From contig NZ_JAHFZZ010000016.1 of assembly GCF_018603905.1 (NCBI RefSeq), forward strand, positions 62,001-126,000: a stretch of DNA of 64,000 nt. Direction: 5' to 3'. The DNA is from Nonomuraea sp. NEAU-A123. GTDB lineage: Bacteria > Actinomycetota > Actinomycetes > Streptosporangiales > Streptosporangiaceae. Both the position numbers and the translations under genes were made by a program. The notes below the pieces were generated by a model. That model worked only from the letters and a program-made list of their open reading frames with translations. It was not told where the DNA came from and did no database searches. Numbering within the stretch: the stretch's first letter is position 1; each line of letters starts with the position of its first letter. Shown here piece after piece: positions 44,114 through 52,572 of the stretch.

Positions 44114-45273
44114 ACCGCGCACCCGTCATCGCCGGTCTCGGCATCACCGAGATGGGCAAGGTGTACGGCCGCAGCGCGCCCGAGTTCGCCGCCGACGCCG
44201 TACGCCTCGCCGTCACCGACGCCGGGCTGGAACCGCACCAGGTGGACGGCCTGCTGACCAACACCGGCATCACCGGCGACGTCGGCCTGTCCCTCCAGCG
44301 CGACCTGGGGCTGCGCCACCTGCGCCTGCTGTCGGAGGTGCAGGCGTACGGCTCGTCGGCCGGGGCCATGGTGCAGTACGCCGCCATGGCCGTCTCCTCC
44401 GGCATGGCCGACGTCGTGGCCTGTGTGTTCGCCGACGCCCCGCTGAAGGACAAATCAACCGGAGGCGGTGCCGCCTACGCCGGCGCGGGCGGGGCCCTGA
44501 CCGGCTGGCAGGGCATGGCCGCGGCCTCCGGCATCTACAGCGCCAACACCATGTACGCGCTGGCCGCCAGCAGACACATGCAGACGTACGGCACCACCAG
44601 CGAGCAACTGGGGCACATCGCCGTCGCGCAACGTGCCTGGGCGGCCCGGAACCCGCTGGCCCAGATGCGCACCCCGATCACCCTCGAGGACCATCAGAGC
44701 TCCCGGTGGATCGCCGAGCCCTTCCACCTCCTCGACTGCTGCCTGGTCAGCAACGGCGGCGTCGCGGTGATCGTCACCTCCGCCGACCGGGCCGCCGACC
44801 TCGCCCAGCCCGCCGTGCACATCCGCGGCTGGGGGCAGGCGCACCCCGGGTACGTCATGGGCAAGGACAGCGAGTTCGGGCTGGTCAGCGGTGCCGCCCT
44901 GTCGGGTCCCACGGCGCTGAAGATGGCCGGGATCACGATCGCCGACATCGACGTCGCCGAGCTGTACGACTGCTACACCTACACCGCGCTCATCTCCCTG
45001 GAGGACTACGGCTTCTGCGCCAAGGGCGAGGGCGGCCCCTTCGTCGCCAGTGGGGTGCTCGGGCCGGAGGGCAGCCTCGCGGTCAACACCGGCGGCGGGC
45101 AGCTGTCCTCGTACTACATGTGGGGGATGACCCCGCTGTCGGAGGCCGTCATCCAGGCCCGCGGCCAGGGCGGCGACCGGCAGGCCCGGCGCAACGACAT
45201 GGTGCTCGTCAGCGGCAACGGCGGCGTCCTCGACCATCACTCCACCCTCATCCTCAGCCCGCACGCGCGATAG
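44110..45273 (+). CDS. SCP2/thiolase-like acyl-CoA protein
   Basis: A 387-residue thiolase-fold protein of the sterol-carrier-type branch. ITEMGKVYGRSAPEFAADAVRLAVTDAG and NTGGGQLSSYYMWGM are characteristic. The nucleophile position of true thiolases reads YGSSAGAM, without Cys, while YDCYTY and a C-terminal Gly-rich loop are kept. In this branch the partner Zn-ribbon/OB protein encoded next is commonly required. It may act as a retro-aldol or acyl-CoA cleaving enzyme; plain thiolase activity is doubtful. Confidence 0.83.
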   Translation: MNRAPVIAGLGITEMGKVYGRSAPEFAADAVRLAVTDAGLEPHQVDGLLTNTGITGDVGLSLQRDLGLRHLRLLSEVQAYGSSAGAMVQYAAMAVSSGMADVVACVFADAPLKDKSTGGGAAYAGAGGALTGWQGMAAASGIYSANTMYALAASRHMQTYGTTSEQLGHIAVAQRAWAARNPLAQMRTPITLEDHQSSRWIAEPFHLLDCCLVSNGGVAVIVTSADRAADLAQPAVHIRGWGQAHPGYVMGKDSEFGLVSGAALSGPTALKMAGITIADIDVAELYDCYTYTALISLEDYGFCAKGEGGPFVASGVLGPEGSLAVNTGGGQLSSYYMWGMTPLSEAVIQARGQGGDRQARRNDMVLVSGNGGVLDHHSTLILSPHAR

Positions 45274-45283
45274 GAGCATGCCG

Positions 45284-45667
45284 ATGCCCGTGGGAACCGT
45301 CCTCCGCGACGCGGCCACCGCCGAGTTCTTCGACGGCACCGCGCGCGGCGAACTGCTGATCAGACGCTGCGACGAGTGCCGCGGCCCCGCCGCGCCGCAG
45401 GCCCGCACCTGCCCGCACTGCGGCTCGCCCCTCCTGTCCTGGACGCCCGCCGCCGGGACCGGCCAGGTCGTGAGCTGGTCCGTGGTGCATGCCAAGGGCG
45501 CCCCGCCCATCGTGGTCGCGATCGTCGAGCTGGACGAGGAGCCGTGGATCCAGGTCCAGCTCACCGACGCCCTGCCCGAGGAGGTGCGCGGTGGGATGCG
45601 GGTGCGCGTCGCCTTCGAGCGGCCAGAAGGGGGTGAGGCGATCCCCGTGTTCCGGCCCGCGAACTGA
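45284..45667 (+). CDS. Zn-ribbon/OB-fold protein (DUF35 type), thiolase partner
   Basis: A 127-residue protein: a rubredoxin-like zinc ribbon (CDEC...CPHC) at residues 29-52, then an OB-fold that begins GQVVSWSVV. Such proteins form complexes with thiolase-like proteins and are needed for their activity or CoA-substrate binding. The ATG at 45284 has GGAG at a proper distance; the ATG six bases earlier is too close. It is the last gene of the four-gene operon. Confidence 0.85.
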   Translation: MPVGTVLRDAATAEFFDGTARGELLIRRCDECRGPAAPQARTCPHCGSPLLSWTPAAGTGQVVSWSVVHAKGAPPIVVAIVELDEEPWIQVQLTDALPEEVRGGMRVRVAFERPEGGEAIPVFRPAN

Positions 45668-45684
45668 TCGCCGGGGGCCGCCGC

Positions 45685-45690
45685 TACCCT
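45685..45690 (+). promoter_or_regulatory. -10 box TACCCT of a leaderless transcript
   Basis: TACCCT is followed by exactly 7 nt and the LysR ATG at 45698, the pattern of actinobacterial leaderless genes; no ribosome site is present. Confidence 0.65.
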
Positions 45691-45697
45691 GAGCTGG

Positions 45698-46609
45698 ATG
45701 GACATCCAGCAGCTCCGTTACTTCGTGGCCGTGGCCGAGGAGCTCCACTTCGGGCACGCCGCCGAACGGCTGCACGTGACGTCTTCCCCGCTCAGCCGCC
45801 GCATCCGGGAGTTGGAGAAGGAGCTGGGCAAGGACCTGTTCGACCGCGGCTACCACCAGGTCGAGCTGACCGCCTTCGGACGGGCCTTCCTGGAGCCCGC
45901 CCGTGACGTGCTGGCCCGCTTCGACGCGCTGGCGGACCTCGCGGCCGGACCCGCCGCCGACGGCAAAGCCGTGCGGGTGGGGGCCACGCCGCTCGCCCCC
46001 ACCCAGGTCCTGGACCTGGTGCTGGAGACGTTCGAGCAGGTGAGCCCCGGGATCGAGCTGCCGGTGAGCCTGGAGCCGTCGGCCGGGCTGCTCGCCCTGC
46101 TGGCGACGCACAAGCTGGACATCGCCGTCGTCCACCTGCCCGTGGACACCCCCGGCCTCGACAGCCTGGCCCTCGCCGAATACCGCTTCGCCATCGTCAT
46201 GCGCGCCGACGATCCGCTCGCCGGCCATGCCCGGCTCACGCTCGGCGACCTGGCCGACCGGCAACTGCTGCTCACCTCGTTCAAAGTGCACCCGTTGGTG
46301 ATGAAGGGGCTGCGCGATCACCTGCGCGAGGGCGGGGTCACCCAGATCCGGGAGATGCCGCACAGCGACGTCGTACAGATCGCCGCGCACGTCACCCACT
46401 CGCGCGCCCTGTCGCTGACCACGCTCAGCACGATCGCGGGCCGCATCCTCGCCGAGACCGGGCTCGTCCTCGTGCCGCTGGACGACCCGGACCTGCACTT
46501 CCGGCTCGGCGTCGCCTGGCCGGCGAGCGCGGCGGCTCGCGGCGGCCCGCTCGCGAGCGTCATCGCCGCCCTGCGCGAACGCGCCGGCGACTCGCTCACC
46601 ATCCTCTGA
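45698..46609 (+). CDS. LysR-family transcriptional regulator (paralogue of 39691-40608)
   Basis: A 303-residue LysR regulator with a typical winged HTH and PBP-like effector domain. Its similarity to the LysR at 39691 extends through the effector domain (VVHLPVDTPGLDSLALAEYRFAIVMRADDPLAG against VLVHLPLDRLELDSLVVARYMFAAAMRADDPLAG). The -10 box and 7-nt spacing predict a leaderless mRNA. It probably controls the CoA-transferase operon in concert with its paralogue. Confidence 0.9.
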   Translation: MDIQQLRYFVAVAEELHFGHAAERLHVTSSPLSRRIRELEKELGKDLFDRGYHQVELTAFGRAFLEPARDVLARFDALADLAAGPAADGKAVRVGATPLAPTQVLDLVLETFEQVSPGIELPVSLEPSAGLLALLATHKLDIAVVHLPVDTPGLDSLALAEYRFAIVMRADDPLAGHARLTLGDLADRQLLLTSFKVHPLVMKGLRDHLREGGVTQIREMPHSDVVQIAAHVTHSRALSLTTLSTIAGRILAETGLVLVPLDDPDLHFRLGVAWPASAAARGGPLASVIAALRERAGDSLTIL

Positions 46610-46723
46610 TCACCGCGTTCTCGGTAGCGCTGGCTGTACCTCCGGACTCCAGTGAGTGGGATCGATCATGGAGGGGTCCCGCCGGTGACATCGCAAACGA
46701 GCCACCGAGCAGGGAGCCCCCCG

Positions 46724-47893
46724 ATGTCGTACTTCACCGTCAAGTCCCCCTCCACCAAGCGTCGCGGCCGGCTGGCCCTGGCGGCGGTGGCCATCGCCGC
46801 GCTGAGCGGCCTCAGCCTGAACGCCGCGCCGGCGACCGCCGCCTCCGCCTCCGCCTCCGCCGACAAGGTGCAGCAGGCCCTGGACGGTCTGGTCGGTAAG
46901 GGCGGGTTCCCCGGCACGCTGGCCGCCGTGCGGGACACTGACGGCCGTACCCGCGACTACACCGCGGGTGTGGGTGACCTGAAGACGCGGGACGAGGTGC
47001 CGGTCGACGGCCGGGTGCGGATCGCCAGCAACACCAAGATGTTCACCGCCACGGTCGTGCTGCAACTGGTCGGCGAGGGCAAGATCAAGCTGGACCGCCC
47101 CATTGAGAAGTACGTGCCCAAGCTGGTCCGCGGCAAGGGCGTGGACGGGCGCGAGATCACAGTACGCGAGCTGCTGCAGCACACCAGCGGCCTGGCCGAC
47201 TACGACGACGTCCTGGCGAAGGACTACCTGTCGGTCCAGCACACCTACTACGAGCCGCGCGAACTGCTCGACGCGGCGCTGACGAGCGCGAACTCCCCCG
47301 CGCGCGGCTGGAGCTACAGCAACACCAACTACGTGGTGGCCGGGCTCATCGTGCAGAAGGTCACCGGGCGGCCGATCAGCGAGGAGATCACCAAGCGGAT
47401 CATCGAGCCGCTCGGGCTGCGGAAGACGTACTGGCCGGCGCTCGGCGACCAGTCCATCCGCGGGCCGCACCCCAAGGGCTACTTCGCGACCAAGCCCGGC
47501 GACCCGTACGCGGACGTCACCACGATGGACCCCTCCATGGCTTGGGCGGCCGGACAGCTGATCTCCAGCCCGAGCGACCTCAACCGCTTCATGGTCGCGC
47601 TCCTGGACGGCAAGCTGCTCAAGCCCGAGCAGCTCAGGCAGATGAAGACCACCGTCGACGCCCCCGAGTTCACCCCTGCGGGCGGGGCCCGGTACGGGCT
47701 CGGCATCGCCAGGGTCAAGCTCAGCTGCGGCGGCTTCGCCTGGTCCCACGGCGGCTCCGCCCCCGGCTACGCCACCGCCAACGCCGTCACCGAGGACGGG
47801 AGGGCGGCCACCATCGCCGTCACCGCGCTGCCTACCTCGCTGGAGGCGTACAAGCGCTTCGAGTCCGTCCTCGACACCGCGCTCTGTGACTGA
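46724..47893 (+). CDS. Secreted serine beta-lactamase-family hydrolase / D-Ala-D-Ala carboxypeptidase-like
   Basis: A 389-residue class C-like serine hydrolase. The signal peptide (KRRGRLALAAVAIAALSGL ... ATA-A) is followed by Ser102-N-T-Lys105 (SxxK), YSN in the middle and HGG near the end, the three motifs of the family. It is exported and may act on peptidoglycan peptides, or be an esterase; penicillin hydrolysis is not implied. The ATG at 46724 has GGGAG upstream. A perfect long hairpin follows the gene. Confidence 0.88.
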   Translation: MSYFTVKSPSTKRRGRLALAAVAIAALSGLSLNAAPATAASASASADKVQQALDGLVGKGGFPGTLAAVRDTDGRTRDYTAGVGDLKTRDEVPVDGRVRIASNTKMFTATVVLQLVGEGKIKLDRPIEKYVPKLVRGKGVDGREITVRELLQHTSGLADYDDVLAKDYLSVQHTYYEPRELLDAALTSANSPARGWSYSNTNYVVAGLIVQKVTGRPISEEITKRIIEPLGLRKTYWPALGDQSIRGPHPKGYFATKPGDPYADVTTMDPSMAWAAGQLISSPSDLNRFMVALLDGKLLKPEQLRQMKTTVDAPEFTPAGGARYGLGIARVKLSCGGFAWSHGGSAPGYATANAVTEDGRAATIAVTALPTSLEAYKRFESVLDTALCD

Positions 47894-47917
47894 CCCCGGT
47901 TCTCTTGGCTGCTCCCC

Positions 47918-47962
47918 GACGCCGTCTGCGTGGCGAGTAACTCTCGCCACGCAGACGGCGTC
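47918..47962. terminator. Perfect 20-bp stem hairpin with 5-nt loop
   Basis: The arms 47918-47937 (starting GACGCCGTCTG) and 47943-47962 are exact inverted complements around TAACT. It lies 25 bp after the serine-hydrolase stop. No U-tract follows. It is the strongest stem in the window and most likely a terminator. Confidence 0.8.
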
Positions 47963-48112
47963 GCGGACGTTGGCCGGCTCCGTGCCGCGAGACTTTCGGC
48001 ACGCCCCCACGCTGCGAGGCCGCGCGGCTAAGGTTTTCTCAGTGAGTTCCGCCTGCGAAAGGCGCGGATGATGCGAGTCCGCCGCGGTGTGTGAGGGCGG
48101 CGAAGGAGGCGT

Positions 48113-48838
48113 GTGAACGAGAGCGTGTCGTTGATCCAGCTTGCCCATCGGCTGGAGGAGGTGGTGGGCGAGCTACGCGGCATCCCCGTCGACGTCGAGC
48201 GGCTGGAGGACAACGAGCTCGTCCGGCAGCAGATCGCGCAGGCCGCCCGCACGGCCGGCGAGCTGCGCGCCATGCACCCGGTGGGCTCGTCGGAGAAGGG
48301 CCGCGAGGAGCAGAAGAGCAGGCGCGACGTGCTCGACGCCCTGCAACACGGCATGACGATGCGGACGATCATCCACACGAGCGTGTTGGACGACCCGCGC
48401 AAGGCGGCCCGGATCAGGGAGTTGCACGCCGCCGGTGACCTCCACCGGGTCGTCGACGAGCCGATCCAGCAGTTGCTCATCTTCGACCGCACGGTGGCGT
48501 TCGTCCGCATCACCCCCGTCGCCTACTCGCCGGGCGCCCTGGTCATCAGGCAGCAGAGCCTGATCACCACCCTCATCGACCTGTTCGAGCAGACCTGGAC
48601 CAGGGCCAGGGAGGTCACTGAGCCGGCGCTCCGGCTGACCCCGCGCGAGCGTGAGGTGCTCACTCTGATCGCCGCGGGGCGTACCAACAGCGCCGTCGCC
48701 CGCGCTCTGTCGATCAGCGAGGCGGCCATCGGCAAGCACGTGGCCAGCGTGTTCGCCAAGCTCGAGCTACCCGCGTCGGAGGACGACAACCGGCGGGTGC
48801 TGGCGGTGCTGGCGTATCTGCGCGGCGCGGCGAAGTAG
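48113..48838 (+). CDS. LuxR-type HTH regulator with TrmB-like effector region
   Basis: A 241-residue regulator. The C-terminal LuxR HTH is TPREREVLTLIAAGRTNSAVARALSISEAAIGKHV. The middle part (VAFVRITPVAYSPGALVIRQQSLITTLIDLFEQTW) resembles the sensor of TrmB-like LuxR regulators, and no phosphoacceptor domain is visible. A strong AAGGAGG precedes the GTG at 48113. No obvious target lies beside it. Confidence 0.85.
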   Translation: MNESVSLIQLAHRLEEVVGELRGIPVDVERLEDNELVRQQIAQAARTAGELRAMHPVGSSEKGREEQKSRRDVLDALQHGMTMRTIIHTSVLDDPRKAARIRELHAAGDLHRVVDEPIQQLLIFDRTVAFVRITPVAYSPGALVIRQQSLITTLIDLFEQTWTRAREVTEPALRLTPREREVLTLIAAGRTNSAVARALSISEAAIGKHVASVFAKLELPASEDDNRRVLAVLAYLRGAAK

Positions 48839-48907
48839 GGCCAGGTCTACCTCGTCCTCGCCCCAGCCCCCATGCGGACGGACTCCGGTACGCATTTCAA
48901 TGGTGTC

Positions 48908-49441
48908 ATGCAGCGAATGACTGGATTGCTGGTTGGCGCGGTCTTCGGCGCGGTCTTCGTCGTCGTCAACGCGCAGAGCCCGCTGAACACCGTGACCGCG
49001 AACCTCTTGCGGGTGGCCGCCTGCCTGGCGGCCGCGAGTGTTGTCGCCATGTGGATCATCACCGCCAGGAAGGAGCGGTCCGTCGCGGGCCCGCGACGGA
49101 ACATGTTCGGCCGCGGTTATCTGATCGTCGTGGCCGCCGAGGCGATCCTGCTCTTCGGCGGGATCCGGGTGCTGGCCGCCTGGGAACGTCCTGAACAGAC
49201 CAACGTGGCCTGGGTGGCGTTCGTGGTCGGTGTGCACTTCATCGCGTTGGCGCCGGTCTGGAAGGACTGGGGGATCGCCGTACCCGGGGTGGTTCTCACC
49301 CTGCTCGGCGCCGCCGGGCTCGTTCTGGCGTCGACGGCCGCCGTGGCCTGGGTACCGCTCATCAGCGGTGTGCTGTCCGGCGTGGTGCTCCTGACCGGGG
49401 CCCTCACCTTCGGCTGGCGCACTGTGGCCCAGCCGGCCTAG
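48908..49441 (+). CDS. Integral membrane protein of unknown function
   Basis: A 177-residue hydrophobic protein with about five or six membrane segments (for example LLVGAVFGAVFVVVNAQ, GYLIVVAAEAILLFGGI). No recognised motif. The ATG at 48908 is preferred, but an in-frame ATG at 48872 is possible; neither has a convincing ribosome site. Confidence 0.6.
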   Translation: MQRMTGLLVGAVFGAVFVVVNAQSPLNTVTANLLRVAACLAAASVVAMWIITARKERSVAGPRRNMFGRGYLIVVAAEAILLFGGIRVLAAWERPEQTNVAWVAFVVGVHFIALAPVWKDWGIAVPGVVLTLLGAAGLVLASTAAVAWVPLISGVLSGVVLLTGALTFGWRTVAQPA

Positions 49442-49472
49442 GCCAGCCGCCGGACGAACGTCTCGAGGTGTC

Positions 49473-49922
49473 TTAGACGCCTTCCGCGGCTTTGGCAGTC
49501 GCGGCGGCGTGCTCGTCGGCGGTCATGCCGCGGTCGGGGAAGCGCTGGTTGAGGTCGTACTGGTCATCAGCCCACTGCTGGTAGTCCCGCCGGACGGTGA
49601 GCTCGTCGGAGTTGGTGATGTGGGCGATATCGGCCCAGGTGACCCCAGCCAGCAGCGCGTGGTGGATGTTGGAGGGATGGCGCACGGTGCGCGCGATGCT
49701 CTCCGCCAGTGCCAGTAATTCGATGTGTTCGGCCACGGTGAGGGAAGGCCGGTCCTCGGCTCCATGCCGGGCGGGGTCATAGATCCCTCGGGTTACCAGC
49801 TCGATCCGGGCGCGAGCCGATGCGTTCTTGGCGGCCAGGTCGTTGTAGCGCTCCAGTTGCTGACTGACGGGCATGTCGTAGCGAGCGTCGTGCCAGGTTG
49901 CGCTGTGCTCAGGCGTGGTCAT
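49473..49922 (-). CDS. Hypothetical protein, helical, conserved-looking
   Basis: A 149-residue soluble, mostly helical protein. TWADIAHITNSDELTVRRDYQQWADD may form a helix-turn-helix-like unit. Family not recognised. GGAG lies nine bases before the ATG. It is convergent with the preceding membrane-protein gene. The 220 bp to the GH62 start contain the GAAA-N-TTTC operators. Confidence 0.65.
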   Translation of the reverse strand: MTTPEHSATWHDARYDMPVSQQLERYNDLAAKNASARARIELVTRGIYDPARHGAEDRPSLTVAEHIELLALAESIARTVRHPSNIHHALLAGVTWADIAHITNSDELTVRRDYQQWADDQYDLNQRFPDRGMTADEHAAATAKAAEGV

Positions 49923-50016
49923 GACGACTTCTCCAGGGCAGTCGGGTATGAACGATCATGCCGCAGATCTTTGAATCTGCCTCACTCTCCACGAAACGGG
50001 ACACCTGACCCCGAGG

Positions 50017-50098
50017 TGAAAGTTTCAGCGTCGCAACGGCTCTACCGTGCGGGAATGGCTGCGTCTCGAAAGTTTCGCTTGATGGGCTGAAACCTTTC
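50017..50098. promoter_or_regulatory. GAAA-N-TTTC operators upstream of GH62
   Basis: TGAAAGTTTCA (50017-50027) and CGAAAGTTTCG (50067-50077) are perfect palindromes 50 bp apart. A third, looser copy GAAACCTTTC is at 50089-50098. The same element is known in front of Streptomyces xylanase genes as a repressor site. Confidence 0.75.
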
Positions 50099-50142
50099 TG
50101 AGACGCTCAGCCATCGTCGGCCTCGCCCCCACGGAGGACGCA

Positions 50143-51564
50143 GTGCACCTCAACCGCACCCGGTTCTGGGCCATCGCGGCGGCCTTGGCCGCGATCGTCG
50201 CCGCGCTCATCACGCCCACCGCCCAGGCCGCCCCCGGCTGCCGCGTCACCTATACGGTGACCAGCCAATGGCAGAACGGTTATGGCGCCAGTGTTAGCGT
50301 TACCAACCTTGGCGACCCGCTCACCAGTTGGAAGCTGACCTGGTCGTTCACCGCCGGCCAGACCATCAGCCAGCTCTGGAACGGCACCTACACCCAGTCC
50401 GCCGCCCAGGTCACCGTCACCAACGCCGCCTACAACGGCTCTCTGGCCACCGGCGCCAGTACGTCGTTCGGCTTCAACGCCTCCTGGAACAACACCGCCA
50501 ACCCGGCGCCGACCGACTTCGCACTCAACGGCACCACCTGCACCGGCAGCACCCCGACCCCGAGCCCGACACCCACCCCGACAGTCACACCCACCGGTGG
50601 CACCGGCACGTTGCCCAGCAGCTTCCGCTGGCGCTCCGGCTCCGCGCTGATCGCCCCCAAACCGGATGCGAGCCACAACATCGCCGCCGTCAAGGACCCG
50701 TCGGTCGTCTACTACAACGGCCGCTGGCACGTCTTCGCCAGCACCGCGAACGCGAGCGGCTACAACATGGTCTACCTGAACTTCACCGACTGGGCACAGG
50801 CGGGCGCCGCCACGCACACGTATCTCGACCAGAGCGCGATCGGCACCGGCTACCGAGCGGCGCCCCAGGTGTTCTACTTCGCGCCGCAGAACAAGTGGTA
50901 CCTGGTCTACCAGACCGGCAACGCGTCGTACTCGACCACCACCGACATCAGCAACCCGAGATCGTGGAGCGCGCCGCAGAACTTCTACTCGAGCATGCCG
51001 GACATCATCCGCCAGAACATCGGCAGCGGCTACTGGGTCGACATGTGGGTCATCTGCGACACGGTCAACTGCTACCTGTTCTCCTCCGACGACAACGGCC
51101 ACCTGTACCGCTCCCAGACCACCGTGGCGAACTTCCCCAACGGCTTCACCAACACCGTCATCGCCATGCAGGACAGCAACAGGAACAACCTCTTCGAAGC
51201 CTCCAACGTCTACAAGATCACGGGCACGAACCAGTACCTGCTGCTGGTGGAGGCCATCGGCAGCGACGGCCGGCGCTACTTCCGCTCCTGGACCTCGACC
51301 GCCATCACCGGCCCGTGGAGCCAACTCGCCGCCTCCGAGAGCAACCCGTTCGCCCGCAGTACGAACGTCACCTTCGACTCCACCGCCTGGACCAGGGACA
51401 TCAGCCACGGTGAGATGATCCGCGACGGCTACGACCAGACCCTGACCATCAGCCCGTGCCAACTCCGCTACCTGTACCAGGGCCTGGACCCGAACGCCGG
51501 CGGAGACTACAACTCGCTGCCCTGGAGGCTGGCCCTGCTCACCCAGACCAACTCGACCTGCTGA
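50143..51564 (+). CDS. Secreted CBM2-GH62 alpha-L-arabinofuranosidase
   Basis: A 473-residue modular enzyme. A signal peptide ends near QAA (about residue 29). A CBM2 (CRVTYTVTSQWQNGYGASVSVTN ... ALNGTTC) follows at about residues 33-134, then a Thr/Pro linker (about 136-154) and a GH62 catalytic domain (FRWRSGSALIAPKPDASHNIAAVKDPSVVYY to the end). Catalytic residues include Asp in VKDPSV. GH62 removes arabinose from arabinoxylan. GAGG precedes the GTG start. It is expected to be secreted and induced by xylan through the upstream palindromes. Confidence 0.93.
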   Translation: MHLNRTRFWAIAAALAAIVAALITPTAQAAPGCRVTYTVTSQWQNGYGASVSVTNLGDPLTSWKLTWSFTAGQTISQLWNGTYTQSAAQVTVTNAAYNGSLATGASTSFGFNASWNNTANPAPTDFALNGTTCTGSTPTPSPTPTPTVTPTGGTGTLPSSFRWRSGSALIAPKPDASHNIAAVKDPSVVYYNGRWHVFASTANASGYNMVYLNFTDWAQAGAATHTYLDQSAIGTGYRAAPQVFYFAPQNKWYLVYQTGNASYSTTTDISNPRSWSAPQNFYSSMPDIIRQNIGSGYWVDMWVICDTVNCYLFSSDDNGHLYRSQTTVANFPNGFTNTVIAMQDSNRNNLFEASNVYKITGTNQYLLLVEAIGSDGRRYFRSWTSTAITGPWSQLAASESNPFARSTNVTFDSTAWTRDISHGEMIRDGYDQTLTISPCQLRYLYQGLDPNAGGDYNSLPWRLALLTQTNSTC

Positions 51565-51576
51565 CATCGTGTGGGA

Positions 51577-52052
51577 ATGGAACCCACCCCGCTGAACAAA
51601 GGTCCGGGACGCGTCATCATCCTCAACGGAGCATCGAGCGGCGCGACGACGAAGGCCCTTTCTCTTGGTGGAACGAGATGCGGCCACGCTTCTTCAAGGG
51701 CTTTCATCGATGCCTGCCCGCCCTGGCCGGTGCCGGCAACGACCTGATCGTGGAGCACGTCATCGAATTCCGGACCTGGCGGGAATCTCTTTCTCGCCTG
51801 TTGGCGGACTTCGACGTGTTCCTCGTCGGAGTGCATTGCGACCTCGCGGAGATCGACCGAAGAGAACGCGAGCGCGGAGACCGCCGCATCGGAGAGGGCC
51901 GCTCCCACGTAGAGACCGACGGCATACACACGTTCGGCCCCTACGACTACGAGGTGGATACCAGTGACGGGGTCTCCACCACGCTCACCCAGTCCGTGGT
52001 GACCGCCTGGCGCTCAAGGGGCACGCGACGCGCGATGAGCGGAAAGAGCTGA
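51577..52052 (+). pseudogene. Broken chloramphenicol-phosphotransferase-like gene
   Basis: In the first frame, from ATG 51577, RVIILNGASSGATTKALSLG resembles the family P-loop start, but the GK[ST] is lost (GATT). That frame meets a stop near 51745. From about 51660 another frame gives the family's C-terminal half: GFHRCLPALAGAGNDLIVEHVIEF, DVFLVGVHCDLAEIDRRERERGDR, then YDYEVDT. About 60 residues between the P-loop and the GFHR motif are missing. So the gene carries a deletion and a frameshift and should be inactive. Confidence 0.75.
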
Positions 52053-52085
52053 AAAGGGGCCGATGTCAAAGTCTGGGCCGCATGC

Positions 52086-52091
52086 TACGGT
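52086..52091 (+). promoter_or_regulatory. -10 box TACGGT of a leaderless transcript
   Basis: TACGGT, then exactly 7 nt, then GTG (52099), the leaderless pattern seen also at 45685. Confidence 0.55.
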
Positions 52092-52098
52092 CCCAAGT

Positions 52099-52497
52099 GT
52101 GACGGAGTCGATCCTGTCAAATTCGGTTGCTGCTCGTAATCGTCGTTGGATTTTGTGGGCGGATTTGGTTTCCGCGATCTTGCTCATTGGAACTGGGGCA
52201 TTATTTCTGGCAAGTCGCCAGACGGCAACAGGAAGCCTCCTGTCGACTCTGACGAGCCTGGTCTCGCAGGCTTGCGCGGTAGGCGCCGCGGTCCTGTTGG
52301 TTGCGGGACTCTGGCGGCGACCGAGCACCGGGGCATCTTTCCTCAGTCCAATCCTTGACGAACGTGAAACCCCTGAACGATTGGCTGCGCAGCGTTTAAC
52401 ACAAGCACTGGACTGGAAGCTGGTGGTGCTCCGCACTGCCATTGGCATCATCATTCTGCAGGCGACCCTGATGGGCATATCTGCGGTTCTGCCGTAG
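52099..52497 (+). CDS. Small membrane protein of unknown function
   Basis: A 132-residue protein with three predicted membrane spans (LVSAILLIGTGALFLA, ACAVGAAVLLVAGLW, VVLRTAIGIIILQATLMG) and a Glu/Arg-rich loop. The GTG at 52099 is chosen from the 7-nt spacing after TACGGT; the ATG at 52063 has no clear ribosome site. Base composition here is lower in GC than the neighbourhood, which together with the broken gene before it suggests acquired DNA. Confidence 0.6.
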   Translation: MTESILSNSVAARNRRWILWADLVSAILLIGTGALFLASRQTATGSLLSTLTSLVSQACAVGAAVLLVAGLWRRPSTGASFLSPILDERETPERLAAQRLTQALDWKLVVLRTAIGIIILQATLMGISAVLP

Positions 52498-52572
52498 GCA
52501 GCCGCAAACGGGGTTGACGCGCACCGTCGGCGGACGTTCGTATTGACCCTCGAACACCCGCGGAAGGCGCCC

